Shown: positions 22,662 through 33,955 of the stretch, in pieces
How positions within the stretch are numbered: the stretch's first letter is position 1
Layout of the letters: every line of letters begins with the position of its first letter
Assembly: GCA_941918925.1 (NCBI GenBank)
Contig: OW799233.1
Location: 9,478,001 to 9,542,000 of the forward strand
Direction: 5' to 3'
DNA length: 64,000 bases
DNA from: Phyto melanocephala
Taxonomy: Eukaryota > Arthropoda > Insecta > Diptera > Rhinophoridae
Program-made: the position numbers and the translations under genes
The notes under the pieces: generated by a model
What the model saw: only the letters and a program-made list of their open reading frames with translations
Databases searched by the model: none
What the model was told of the DNA's origin: nothing

Positions 22662-25600
22662 TTATTTACTGGACTGATCAATGTTTTGCAAAAAAGTCAA
22701 AAACGAAAATGCTGTTGTCATAATCTGCAAAGAAAAGAGCCATGTTAAAGTTTTTCGTTTGCCCCTATTGTCGTTGTCAACTTTATCCAGTTTGGTCGTC
22801 TAAGAGTCAAACAAACTTTTGCACAACGTAATTGTTTTTTAGTATTGTAACACTAAACCGTTTTTATACCCGCCACCAAAAAAATGGTGGGGGTATATTC
22901 ATTTTGTCATTCCGTTTGTAACACATCGAAATATCCATTTTAGACCCCATAAAGTATATATATTCTGAATCAGGGTTTGATTTGATGACGATCTAGCTAT
23001 GTCCGTCTGTCCGTCTGTTGAAAGCACGATAGAGGTCGCACCGAAAAAGCTAGGGGGCTCAAATTTTGCCAGAATCTTTCTTATAGACAAGGTTTGTTTG
23101 GTATTGAAAATGGGCTAAATCGGAATATTAGGAAGAGAGTTATAGCTCGAAAAGCAAGAGTAGGTCGAAAAAACCCTGTCCTTCGAACATCGAATAAAAT
23201 GGAATTGTGTCCAAACGCATTAACGTAGACTCATGAAACTTCGAATATATATTTCCTTAGTAAAAACAATATTTGCCCCCGAAAATTATCTAAATCTATG
23301 CATTAGGAAAGGAGTTATCGATCAAAATATACGAAAATTTATACCGCACAGTGTATTTTTCGGTATATTTAAAAACAAAAATGTCATAAAAGCAACAAAA
23401 TTTGATGTACGACTCTGAAATTTTGCACACTTTGCTTTTTGGTAAGACGCTTTTTTGTAACGGAAAATCAATGTGCCACGCCCACTTTTACGCCCACCTC
23501 CCATATAACGTTTTACCCAAAATTCATATAATTTCTCCATTAATATATATTTTGGAATAAAAAAGGACTATATTGAAACATCTAGGTAGTACTCGTTGGC
23601 AAAAATAACTTTGACACGCCTACTATAACGCCCACTTTTTACGTTATCTACCGTTAATGAAATTTAAATGCTCATAAAACCGCCAAAAATAGAGATATGA
23701 TGATAAAATTTGCTACGTATATCCCTCTAGGCAATATCATTACTGTGCCAAAAAATTAGGATGCCACGCCCACTTTTACGCCCACCTCCCATATAACGTT
23801 TTAACCAAAATTTATATAATTTCTCTATTAATATAGATTTTGGAATAATAAAGGACTATATTGAAACACCTAAGTTGTACTCATTCGAAAAAACAACTTT
23901 GACACGCCTACTATAACGCCCACTTTTCACGTTATCTACCGTTAATGAAATTTAAAAGCTCATAAAACCGTCAAAATTAGAGGTATGATGATGAAATTTG
24001 CTACATATATCCTTCTATTTGCTACATATATCCTTCTAATGTTATTGTTGTGCCAAAAAGTTAAGGTGACACGCCTATTTTAACGCCTACCTCCCATATA
24101 ACGGTTTATCTTAAATTCATCTAATTTCTCTATTGACAAAGTTTTTGGGAAAATAAAGGACTATATTGAAATATCTAAGTTGTATTTATTAGCAGAAACT
24201 TTATTGACATCCCTACTTTAACGCCCACTTTCATTGAAAGACTACATTTAGAAAAGCATTTAATAGCATATCGAAGTTATAAAGGGTGGTTAAATTTTAA
24301 GGGCCGATGTTGAATTTAAATAAAACACAAATTATTGAAGAAATTATTATTATTTCTTTTTGTAATGATAATATTTGTATTATTCAATTATGTATTTAAC
24401 AAAATATCGGCCAAATGCCCCCCCCCCCCCCATCCTTGGCGCCTTTCCTCTATCTGATTGTCCAAATTTTCAATGACAATGTTGATGCTCAATTGTTTTG
24501 CCACACTATCGCAAAAAACAGCAATGGTTCCCATTCAACGAACTAAGAAGGCATTCACAGATTTTTATTTATATTAAATATATTTTACAATTCTCCCGAT
24601 TGTGGACGAATTTGAACGATTATGTTGATCAAAAGAATTACGAAGTGCACAAAATGCATTTTGATTTGAAAGCCCATTTTTATAAAAAACCTGAATAACT
24701 TTAACGCGTTGCTCATTTGCGTATTTTTTCACTGTTAAAATTAAGTTAGTCCAAGATTGAGAAAGGTCAAATGAAATGAAAAAAAAACTTGTTGTTTGTG
24801 TGGCTCACCTTCAACATGGGCCCTTAAAATTTAACCACCCTCTACAAAGAAAGTGATACATATTTTATTATAAAGAGATTATTCCATAATGATTAACAAT
24901 ATAATAAATAATGTGCTTTAAATGTACACAAAATTGGTGGTGGGTATAAAAGATTCGGCACAGCCGAATATAGTGCTCTTACTTGTTAGTTTAAATTTTG
25001 ATGTATTTTACATGCAATGCAAATTTATCTACATCGACTTTATTGTTAAGAAAAGTTGTAAACCGCAATAGGAGCATTTTTTTATTTTTCATTAAATCTC
25101 TCTTAATCATACGTACTTACACTCTTGAAACGTTTAATATTTAAAGTGAAAATTTTGCCAGCTGTCAACGTAAATGGCTTCTTCGTATTGACCAAAAATA
25201 TAAGAAAATCACTTTTGATTTCACGCACATGAAGATACCAGGGACTTCTTAAAATCGCTTCTCCACAACGTTCGCTATTGATTATGATTAATTCACTAAA
25301 ATAGCAAATTACCAACATTTCGACGGCGACGAGTAGCAAGTACTGGCCCAAAGATAAAATCTTCATAAATGAAGAATTAGCAGAGGTGGACTAGAAATAA
25401 AAATTATTTTAAACATTTTTTTTTGTAACTAAAATAACACCTCAGCTTACTTTAACCGATACGAATGCCACCAAACACATCAGGAATATAACCTGCCCCG
25501 TTTTGAAAAACCATATGGGACTGTAGAAATTTTCCATTTTATTTAAACTCTCCACAATGTAACGATGATGTTCGATGCAGTTTTTAAATGCTTTACGAAA

Positions 25601-28600
25601 ATGAAAGAGAAAATCTTGTCGTTCTGCATCTGCTGTTCGATTAAGCAGAGTGTAAAAATGACAAGTCTTTTCCTTTGAGCAATAGTATTCGTTAACTTCT
25701 GGTGTTTCTAACTGTTGTTGTTGGTAAAGTTGTCTTTATATGTATGTAGATGAATATATGGATATTTAAAACCAAAGAAATCGATAATTGAGAAAGTTTA
25801 AGCTTTATTTTAAATTTAAAAAAAAATCTTAACAATTAATACTCAATATTTATTTACCTTAAATTATCTCTCGTTGTATTTCTATTTATTGCAACAGTTG
25901 CTAAAATATTTTTTAGACTACAATATAACACATCATATTGTCCAGATATAAGAATGCTTAAGACCATATGGAAACCACTCGAAGCTGAAAAAGCAGCTGC
26001 TACCTGTATCTGTCCCACACATTGTAGGAAATACATGATTTCATAAATGACAGGTTTCTGGCAAAAATATAAAAAGAAAAAAAAATAACGATATTTTTGT
26101 GCACATGAAATGAGAGTTTTTTTTCCAAATTAGTTGGAATAATTTCGCACTAAATATTGCTTCTTTTATTACTTCTAAGTTCTGAGTAAACGATTAATCA
26201 AAACACATCTGAAACTTAAAAAAAAAAATCGCTGTGAAGAAATGCAGCAGCACCTAATAAAGCGAAGCAATAACGCTACGCTATAAAGCACTGTGATTGT
26301 TTTGATTATGCGTTATTTCTAAAGATATCAGAGTGAAAACCAAACTTGTAGCGCATTGTAATATCGCCTAAAGCTCGCACTCTGGCATCAGCTTTATGTA
26401 GTATTATTTGTATAGCCTTCACATGAGATTGTAAAAGGGTATAGATATAGCAGTGATTGGAAATTTTTTTTAACAAATTATTGCTGTCGTTCATCCAAGG
26501 AGCATAGAAACTTAATATAAACTTTCAATCGAGACCTAACTAGTTCAAATGTTTATCTCTACTGGGACATGTATGAGTCGTTTTCTTTTGAGATCTACTT
26601 TAAATAAAATAATAATTAAATAATAATATTTTGAGATGAAAGGACACACAGAGTTTGAGAGAAATAGAGTTTAAGAGTTTCGTAATTTGTAGTTTATCAT
26701 AGGCTTGAACCGTCTTTTCAATACGAGAAAATCCGTTACATAAAGGTTACAACTGCGAAATGAACTACATGTGAAACTTTAAACTTTTATATGTATGAAG
26801 TTTAAGATGCAGTTACAACAAGTAGAGCTTTAGTGGTACAAAGGGTGGGTCTGAAAAAATATCTAGATATCCCGCTAATAACTAAAACGTATTTTGGCCC
26901 ACTTAACTGAATTTGAAATTGAGGAAAAAATAGCTAAATTCCCATCCCATCCTTGCTAATTTTCGAAGAAAAATGGCCCAATTATGCCTCTGGACCAAAA
27001 TCCGCACCAAACAGTGACTTGTTTTGGGTGTTTTCTGTGCCCCAAATGCGACAATTTCGCTTGTTTACATACCCGCCAGGATCGAAATGAGCTTCATCTG
27101 AAAAGATGATTTTTTTTTGGCAAAATCGGCCAAAGTAATGTCGCAATATTTCCCAGCGTTATTCAAGCGTATACACAACCATATTTGTTCAGCGGAAGTA
27201 TAAAACTAATTATCTGTCAAATCAAATATGAGCTAATTGTTACCATTCACGAAATAGGCACTAGTTGAAAAAAAAAACGTAAGACGGCGGACCCTTTATA
27301 AAATATGTATCTTTAGAAACATCTAAAAATTTTGTCAATTCAATTTCATTATCGATTTTCTAAATAAGTTTTGGTCGCACTCGCATCATATAATTGTCCG
27401 TTATGATGATTACATGTTGTTACAAGCTGTGTGAAGGGTATATAAGATTCGGCAGAGTCTAATATAGTGCTCTTACTTGCTTGTTGCTTACTTTAGTTTT
27501 TATTTCTTATTGTTTCATACCTTGTAGTCGAACGGATACCAACAAGTTAATGGTAAACTGCGATCGCCATAAGTAATGGGTAAAATTAGCCAAAATATGG
27601 CGCACAGAAAGCAGCAATAAACATACAGTTTAATCCATTTATTCATCTTGGTCAAAGTGTCATCCATGGTCACATACGTAAATCCTTTTACATAGAAAAA
27701 TGAAATAAAATGTAAATATTTAAAAAAATAGTGAAGAAGGTAAAAAGTTATTTTTTTTAGCAGCAGAAACCTCTGAGCTGCCAGCACATTTTTTTGTAAA
27801 AGCTGATTTTTGGGTCCTTTATTGTTTTAAAATTATTTATGAGCTGTTTTTAGAATACAAAAGATTGCTTTGAGCGAAAATTTTACATTTGCGATAACAA
27901 TTACAAATTACACGTAAAACGTTCAATTAGAGCGATCACTTCAAAATTTTTTCTGCATTTTGGGAGCAGTGTAGACTTCATGATACCGTATTTCTTACAT
28001 TAAAACGCTTAAATTTTTGTAATGCGTATTGTTCTAGCGGTAATTCCTTTAAGATTTTTTTTGATATTTCTCCTTACTTGTTGCTAACTTTGCTGGCAGT
28101 GCATAGGGGGAAGGCATAATCCCATCCCATCATTATCTGAAATGATGATTTTTCAATTTCCAACCAATTGTTTTTTTTTTTTTTTTTTTGAAAATAAACT
28201 TCCAATAAAAACCAACGTTGCTCAAGCGTAAATCGATCCATTTCGTTGAAAGGAGATAATATACTGAATTTTGTGACAGAATAGAATGACATAAGTATTG
28301 CTTGATTCGAAATCACCACTGCTTTAAATTTAAACCGCTAGATGGCCTACACTTTCAAACATTCACAGTTCAAAACACTTTATAAGCCGACGGAGTTATC
28401 GGTTCACATGACATAAAAAAAAACGATGAGGGGTTATTTTTATAAAATGGACTTGTTAAATAGTCACCTTGTTCGTGCGATTTATTGGGATATGTGAAGT
28501 CCCTTGTCTACGTCGATATAACAGAAAAAACTAAGCATTTAGTAGCAAATATTTTAAAACATTATTGGACATCGAATTACGTCGTTATTCTGTGTTTTGT

Positions 28601-29412
28601 TTTAATATCAAGTATGTATTTCGCTACTAAAAAACAGTTTTTACAAACATATACTTATTAATTCATACCCACCAAAAATTGTTCTGCATTTTGTAAGCAG
28701 TGCAGACTTTATTCGCTTGCCATATGCCTTACATTAAAATGCTAAAATTTTTGTACTGCTTATTTATCTAGCAGTAAAAAAGAGAAGACAATTTTATTTC
28801 AAGTACAATTTTATTTTCTTAAAGCTGCTCCTGGTAGGGATACAATTAGCGCTTATTCACGAAGAGGAACATGTCATATAAATCATACCTTTTACTTGTA
28901 CAAGCGCTCTAGGAAGCAGCTAAGTATTAAACTAGCGATTCCAGAAGCGCTTTTTGATAATGAAGTTTTTTGGTGGGTATGTACTTATAAGAAGTAATTA
29001 TATAAAAAAAAAATACCAAACTGTCGTACCATGAATACTTACCAATAGCCGAATGTGTTTTGTATTTTAAATTTAAGAAATCCATTAAATCCGTTAACCT
29101 TTTTGGTTGAAAACGTCTAAAATATAATTTCATAATAATGGTCCACAAATAAATTATAGTTTGCATCAGACAATTGATCAATATTTCCAAGTCCCCCTTG
29201 TCATAGTTTAGATAAATTGTGCAAATGTAGAGTAACGCAATGTGAGTGGTGACAAAGTAGAGAAATATCTCATAAAGAAATTCTAGGGAAATGCCCAGAG
29301 AGTATAAATTTGGCAAAAGCCGTTCCAAATGAATCGGATACATGTCAGCTATGAACATTGGACATTGGATGATTTTAAAAAGATTTTGTCGTTGAAAAGT
29401 GCTGTCTTCCAT
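22662..29412 (-). CDS. Or83a: Odorant receptor Or83a, tandem copy 1
   Basis: Six exons in coding order are 29412-29043, 27684-27521, 26057-25858, 25733-25451, 25390-25121 and 22724-22662. All junctions are GT/AG and the phases close to a 449-residue frame. Insect odorant receptors are seven-transmembrane ligand-gated channel subunits that pair with Orco in olfactory neuron membranes. Or83a identity rests on segments such as CLMQTIIYLWTIIMKLYFRR (exon 1), DRSLPLTCWYPFDYK (exon 2), GFHMVLSILISGQYDVLYC (exon 3), HHRYIVESL..FYSPIWFFK (exon 4) and SSFMKILSLGQY with RCGEAILRSPWYLH (exon 5). The short last exon (MTTAFSFLTFLQ) is the usual receptor C-terminus. The family's fly member is about 453 residues long. 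Intron 2 holds a mariner and a Helentron fragment, and intron 5 holds a 2.1 kb composite Helentron (22861-24986), yet the exons are undamaged. The paralogue at 37230-42943 has the same exon structure. No close alternative identification is apparent. Confidence 0.87.
23474..24235 (+). repeat. Tandem array, 288-bp unit, about 2.6 copies
   Basis: Units begin at about 23474, 23762 and 24067, each with TGCCACGCCCACTTTTACGC or TGACACGCC.., then CCTCCCATATAACG, AATTTCTCTATTAATA and a second half starting ACTTTGACACGCCTAC. The spacing is 288 and then 305 bases; the longer step comes from a local direct duplication of GCTACATATATCCTTCTA at 23998-24039. The last unit is partial. Confidence 0.85.
24282..24842 (-). 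mobile_element. Mariner deletion derivative inside element C
   Basis: The terminal inverted repeats AAGGGTGGTTAAATTTTAAG and the inverse of TTAAAATTTAACCACCCTC are flanked by TA on each side (24280-24281 and 24843-24844). On the minus strand near 24720-24650 a transposase start is readable (NEQRVKVIQVFYKNG), then the frame is lost; the catalytic domain is deleted. A poly-C run sits at 24420-24431. The same derivative is at the same internal position in 54821-57235. Confidence 0.8.
26940..27296 (-). mobile_element. Mariner-type fragment (AAGGGTCCGCC family)
   Basis: This decayed transposase on the minus strand contains the region around the second catalytic block: words corresponding to the GPFFFEN and VTVWCGFW segments, the AKKKIIFSDEAHF region and VNKRNCRIW-like sequence. 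It ends at the TIR AAGGGTCCGCC, read inversely as GGCGGACCCTT at 27286-27296. The other TIR is missing. It lies in intron 2 of Or83a copy 1 and is a close relative of 45172-45726. Confidence 0.7.
27414..27486 (+). mobile_element. Helentron/DINE-like 3' end fragment
   Basis: GTGAAGGGTATATAAGATTC, then a damaged hairpin (TTCGGCAGAGTCTAA) and GTGCTCTTACTTGCTTGTT, match the 3' ends of the intact elements. The hairpin's right arm has lost its GCCGAA complement. It lies in intron 2 of Or83a copy 1. Confidence 0.7.
28085..28325 (-). pseudogene. Mariner transposase N-terminus relic
   Basis: On the minus strand MDRFTLEQRWFLLEVYFQ is the typical start of mariner-like transposases. It is followed by a run of lysines from a poly-T tract and a short piece around the SDEAHF position, and then decays. 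Most of the protein is deleted. It sits in intron 1 of Or83a copy 1 and belongs to a different lineage from the neighbouring fragments (MDRFT instead of MERYT). Confidence 0.6.
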
Positions 29413-30062
29413 TTGTGCTACTGTATTGTTGTCCTTCAGTAAGTTACTTGTAGACTAAGGTTATGTACTTAATGGATGTTTGGTTTTATTATCTTTAAGT
29501 TTGTTTTGCGCTGCACAGTGGCGAGAACAGGTATAAAAAAAATAAATTTTTAAAATTTATTTGCATTGTTTTTTTTTAAATAAAAAATTATTTTCTAAAG
29601 ATTAATTGTTATTCTGTGAAATGCAGCAATGAAAAGTTTTTTTTTCACATTTTCGTAGTGCTTTAGATTTGTGTTTACTGAAAATTGTAAAACACTGTTA
29701 CGAAGAATATTTATTCGTGATATTTTGTACTTAAATTCTTCGATGGTAAAAAGGTCTTAAGTTAAAAAAATTGCACTTTGACTCGTTGATAGGGTTTTAC
29801 TAAATTTTGTCTCTTCAAACCATAATCATTTGCTATTTAGGAAATAGTTGAGAAAAGTTTATATTTTATTTGATTTTAAACAAAAACTGCCGAAGTTCTA
29901 AATATATCTACAGAAAAATTATTAATATATTTTTAAAATAATAATAATAGTTTGCCTTGTTTGAAATTGAATTTAAATTTGTCTTTTAAATAATTTAAAT
30001 TTAAAATGCTTTTAAAAGAAATCTGCCTATGAAAAAGGAGATGTTAATTGAACATATTAACA
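29413..30062. other. Intergenic DNA upstream of Or83a copy 1
   Basis: This AT-rich sequence has no other gene. It should contain the promoter and 5' leader of the receptor gene, but no core promoter motif can be assigned by eye. Confidence 0.4.
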
Positions 30063-31004
30063 AAGGGTGGTTTAATTTTAAGGGCCGATGTTGATTTTGA
30101 ATAAAACACAAATTATTTAGGAAATTATTGTCATTTCTTTTTATTGTGATACTATTGGTATGGTTCAATTATGTATGGAACAAAATATCGGCCAAATGGC
30201 CGCCGGGAATTCGGCGGCACACCTCCATCCGCTGGTCCAAATTTTAGATGACGCTGAGGCATAATTGAGGTTTTATGCCGTAAATGTGCCGAATTATCTC
30301 ATCCATAAGCTCTTGAATTGTTGCTGGCTTATCGACGTATACCTTTTCTTTCAAATAATCCCAAAGAAAGAAGTCCAACGGTGTCAAATCACATGCTCTT
30401 GGCGGCCAATTGACATCGCCACAACGTGAGATAACACGGCCATTGAATTTGTCGCACAAAAGAACCATTGTTTCGTTAGCTGTGTGGCAAGTGGCACCGT
30501 CCTGTTGAAACCACATATCGCCCACATCCATATCTTCCAATTCGGGCCATAAACAGTTCGTTATCATCTCACGACAGTGAACACTATTCACAGTAACTGC
30601 CTGACCGGCCTCATTTTGGAAAAAAATACGGCCCGATGATGCGCCAGCCCATAAACCGCACCAAACAGTCATTCCTTGTGGGTGCATTGGTTTTTCGACA
30701 ATCACTCTTGGATTATCATTCGCCCAAATATAGCAATTCTGCTTATTGACGAATCCACTGAGGTGAAAATGTGCCTCATCACTAAAGATGATTTTCTTTA
30801 GGAAGTGTACGATATACATTTTGATTTAAATGCCCATTTTCATTAAAGACCTGAATAACTATAACGTGTTGCTCGATTGTGTATCTTTCCATGGTTCAAA
30901 TTGAGTTAGTCTGAAATTCAGAAATGTCAAATGAAAGGAAAAAAAAACTTGACGTTTAGGTGTGGTTGACATTCAACTTCGGCCCCTAAAATTTAACCAC
31001 CCTC
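30063..31004 (-). mobile_element. Mariner element with catalytic domain, internally deleted
   Basis: TIRs AAGGGTGGTTTAATTTTAAG and the inverse of CCTAAAATTTAACCACCCTC bound a 942-bp element. The minus-strand frame 30819-30244 (191 codons) carries the DDE-type catalytic region: FSDEAHFHLSGFVNKQNC (first Asp), then MWFQQDGATCHT (second Asp) and CDLTPLDFFLWDYLKEKVYV (third Asp region). The start MERYTIEQ lies upstream at about 30887 in a different frame, and about 150 residues between it and the catalytic part are deleted, so the protein cannot be intact. It is the same TIR family as 24282-24842 and 56531-57089, and the longest copy here. Confidence 0.82.
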
Positions 31005-31258
31005 TATAAGCATTTTAGGACTAATATTAAAATTAATAAAATATAAAAACTTAATACTGTTGTTAAATATACTATATATTGTTTTTTTGTTTTAATTTTT
31101 TAAAAAAACTAAGAAGTTTCTTGTTATTCATAAAAACGTATTTTGATATAAAAGAATAATTTCCACACTGTTGCGCACACTCTCTTTTTTACATGTATGT
31201 ATGTATGTATGTATGATTGTACACATGTACATAAAGAATACTTTTTATTTTAACACTA

Positions 31259-31510
31259 ATTTATACCCTTCACCTTTGGTGCCAAAAACAAATATCGTTT
31301 TGCCATTCCATTTGTACTTTCTACAATATTTATTTCCCTCCAACTGTTGGTGGAAATCAACATTTAGAAGCCCCCCATGGCCTGTATGTAGTATCACTCT
31401 TTTGGAAATATTCTGAAATGAATCACTTTTGTAATTCAGCACAATTGGTCCATAACTTTTTGAGAAATGAGCAAATAAATAGAACTGCCTCCGATTTTCC
31501 ACTTATTTTT
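31259..31510 (+). mobile_element. Helentron/DINE-like 5' fragment
   Basis: It starts ATTTATACCCTTCACC and contains GTGGAAATCAACATTTAGAAGCCCCCC and AATTCAGCACAATTGGTCC, which match the 5' halves of 36300-37043. The 3' half and its hairpin are absent. It lies just left of a second, inverse copy at 31559. Confidence 0.65.
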
Positions 31511-31558
31511 TTTCATACCTCGAATTATTTATAGAATCTTGTTACTATTTAAAAAAAA

Positions 31559-32355
31559 AACAAGTAAAAGCGCTATATTCGGCCGTGCCGAATCTTATAT
31601 ACCCTTCACAACGTGTAGTCATGCAATAACAGTAAATTCACGTATGTATGTTAAAAAAAACAAAAAAAAAAAATAAAAAATAAAAAAAAAATTTAAAAAA
31701 AAAAATTTAAAAAAAAAATTAAAAAAAAAAATTATTATATACATATATAATATATATAAAACAAAAAAAAAATTAAAAAAAAATTAAAAAAAAAAATAAA
31801 AAAAAATAATAATAAAAATATATATAATATATTAAATAAAAAATAAAAAAAAAATAAAAAAAAAATTAAAAAAAAAAATTTTAAAAAAATTTAAAAAAAA
31901 ATTTTTTTGCCTCAGCTGGGATTCGATGCCACGTTTTCTCTAACCAGTATACACGTTTGTATGTATGTATGTTGTTGTTGTAATGTTGTTTTTATGAAAA
32001 GAAAATCGAGGTGGTCGTGGGTTTTTGCTCATATCTCAGTTGTTTATGTACCGATGTTTCTGATTTTCAATACCGATCTACTCCCGAATATTTCTGATAT
32101 TTTAATACCTTACCCGGGTCCAACCTATGTCGGGGGGCTTCAAAAAGTTGATTTCAACATACACACGGACAGACGGTCAGACGGACAGACGGACAGACGG
32201 ACAGACGGACAGACGGTCAGGGCTTAATCGACTCCTCTATTCATAAGCTTTCAGAAAATATATACTTTATGGGGTCGGAAATGAAAATTGTAGAAATTTC
32301 ACACGGAATGACAAACCTATTTATACCCTTTTTCACTGTGTGAAGGGTATAAAAA
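31559..32355 (-). mobile_element. Helentron/DINE-like element, full length
   Basis: On the minus strand it runs from TTTATACCCTTCACACAG at the right to the hairpin TTCGGCACGGCCGAA and CGCTTTTACTTG at the left. The plus strand shows A-rich homopolymer blocks at 31655-31905, the complement of the T blocks in 11686-12494. A (GACGGACA)-type run occurs at 32163-32220. Frames reading through it ([19 protein letters not shown]) are the same in both copies only because the repeat is conserved; it is not a gene. Confidence 0.8.
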
Positions 32356-32445
32356 TATGCCTCTAGGTATTTTTAAACAAAATTTTGGAGAAATGTATTA
32401 CCAATAGGTAAAGTTATGTATATGAAAAAACTATTAAGGAAAATG

Positions 32446-33159
32446 CAGGGTGGACCAAAAGTCGCGCCTGCGTGTAAAAATTGAATAACTTTTTTGTTTA
32501 TTATTATTTTTTATTAAATTTTTTTTTAATTATAATATTATCTTTGTATGACCTAAATTTTAATTATGAAAAATAATGTCAGAGAGACGACCACCATTTT
32601 CATCGATGCACAATTGGGCTCTTAAACAGGCGTTTTGCATAACTGCACGCAAGGTTTCAGGCTCTATTGCCCTGATCTCAGCTTCAATGTTGTTCTTTAG
32701 CTGCTCTATAGTTTGAGGCTTGTTTACATACACTCGTTCTTTGAGATAACCCCATAGAAAATAATCAGGGGCAGTTAAACGTGCTGGCCAATTAAATTCT
32801 GAATTTTTCGAGATAATTCGGTCGTCAAAAATTTCATTTAAAAGCGTCATTGTGGCACGGGCCGTGTGTGCTGTTGCTCCATCCTGCTGAAACCACTTGT
32901 TGGCTGCCTCAGGGCGTACAAAATTATTAAGCATAGCGCGATATCTGTCCCCATTCACCGTTACTGTATTACCAACTTCATCCTCGAAGAACGATTAAAA
33001 GTAAAATTCTACCACTTTCGTTCGTTGCTCAGTCGTTAAATTTTGCATGGTGGTGTAACACGAATCGATGAATAAAATCTGAAAAAAAAAATAAAAAATA
33101 TTAATAAACAAAAAAGTTATTCAATTTTTACGCGCAGGCGTGACTTTTGGTCCACCCTG
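32446..33159 (-). mobile_element. Mariner-type element (CAGGGTGGACC family), deleted
   Basis: Terminal inverted repeats of about 56 bp begin CAGGGTGGACCAAAAGTC and differ at about two positions. TA follows the right end; the left flank is TG, so one target copy has changed. The minus-strand frame 32958-32560 gives the C-terminal half of a transposase: KWFQQDGATAHTARATMTLL (second catalytic Asp) and APDYFLWGYLKERVYVNKP (third), ending IIFHN. Upstream, MQNLTTEQRTKVVEFYF is followed by a stop, and the middle of the protein is deleted. Confidence 0.82.
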
Positions 33160-33295
33160 TATATATTTTTATAAATGTTTATATCAAGTTTCTCAAGCTA
33201 CTCCAACATTTTTCGATGCGCTAGTCCCACCAAATTAAAAACCTGACAATTATTATCAAGTCGATTTCTCGACATGAGCATCGAAGAAAGATCTA

Positions 33296-33420
33296 GGGCC
33301 GAATTACGGCATTCGAACGTGATCGAAATTATAAAATTCTTATTAGAATCTCTATACATAAAGCACAGCGAACTCGATCGTTCGAGTAAAATTTCGATCG
33401 TGATCGAATGCCGTCTGGTC
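33296..33420. mobile_element. 125-bp MITE
   Basis: GGGCCGAATTACGGCATTCG at the left and the inverse GACCAGACGGCATTCGATC at the right form TIRs of about 35 bases, extending to CGTGATCGAAATT. TA (CTA) flanks both sides. The interior is 50-60 bases of AT-rich spacer and there is no coding capacity. Confidence 0.7.
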
Positions 33421-33429
33421 TAGCAGAAT

Positions 33430-33955
33430 ATATTACACTACAAAATGTTTAAAATCCATGATGTCAGCCACTATGAAATGGCGTACAAAAATATGGGTCA
33501 ATCTAGTATTTAAAACTGTACTCCCTTCAAACCCCACAATATTACTATCAAACGAAAGGGATTGACTAATCAAATACATTAAACTATAAAAACAATTTAA
33601 TTCAAGGATATATGGGTCAAATACAGAACTTATCCCATTCAACCCGCATAATATTGGTATCAAATGAAAAGGCTTGACCAGTAGAATACAGTAAAAAGGT
33701 GTAGAATCCAAAATGGAGTAAAAAAAATGGCGGATAATTTAACCCCATCAGGGCATGACTAGTAGAATATAGTATCTATGTGAAAATTAAAAATCAAAGA
33801 TGGCTACAAAAATTATAGACAAAAATGACTTATAATATTAAATCTGATATATAAGCTACGCTACAATGTGGTGATTATTCCCATGAACATAATGGTGAAG
33901 GGTATGATTATATTCAAGAAGGCCGAACATAGCATTTTTACTTATTTATTAAATA
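33430..33955 (+). mobile_element. Helentron-like element, second subfamily, 3' part
   Basis: It ends GGTGAAGGGTATGATTATATTC, with a decayed hairpin (AAGAAGGCCGAACATAGC) and TTTTTACTTATT. The interior contains two or three degenerate direct units around ATGGGTCAA..AACCC.CA.AATATT..TATCAAA.GAAA at about 33495 and 33620. The same interior words occur in inverse orientation at 44241-45003 and 54590-54820, defining a subfamily different from 11686-12494. Confidence 0.55.

Larger units (their letters stand above)
22861..24986 (+). mobile_element. Composite Helentron/DINE-like element C
   Basis: It begins TTTTTATACCCGCCACCAAA with a local hairpin (TGGTGGGGGTATA). It continues with CCCCATAAAGTATATATA, GTCCGTCTGTCCGTC and a 288-bp tandem array (23474-24235), and contains a mariner deletion derivative (24282-24842). 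It ends GGTGGTGGGTATAAAAGA, the hairpin TTCGGCACAGCCGAA and GTGCTCTTACTTGTTA. The copy at 54821-57235 has the same order of parts. It lies in intron 5 of Or83a copy 1, antisense to the gene. No helicase or Rep domain is present, so it is non-autonomous. Confidence 0.85.

Noticed and set aside
24420..24431. Poly-C run as a possible assembly gap or G-quadruplex site
   Set aside because: It is a simple run of about 12 C in a decayed mariner copy. The sister copy at 56661-56669 has a shorter interrupted run, so slippage explains it.
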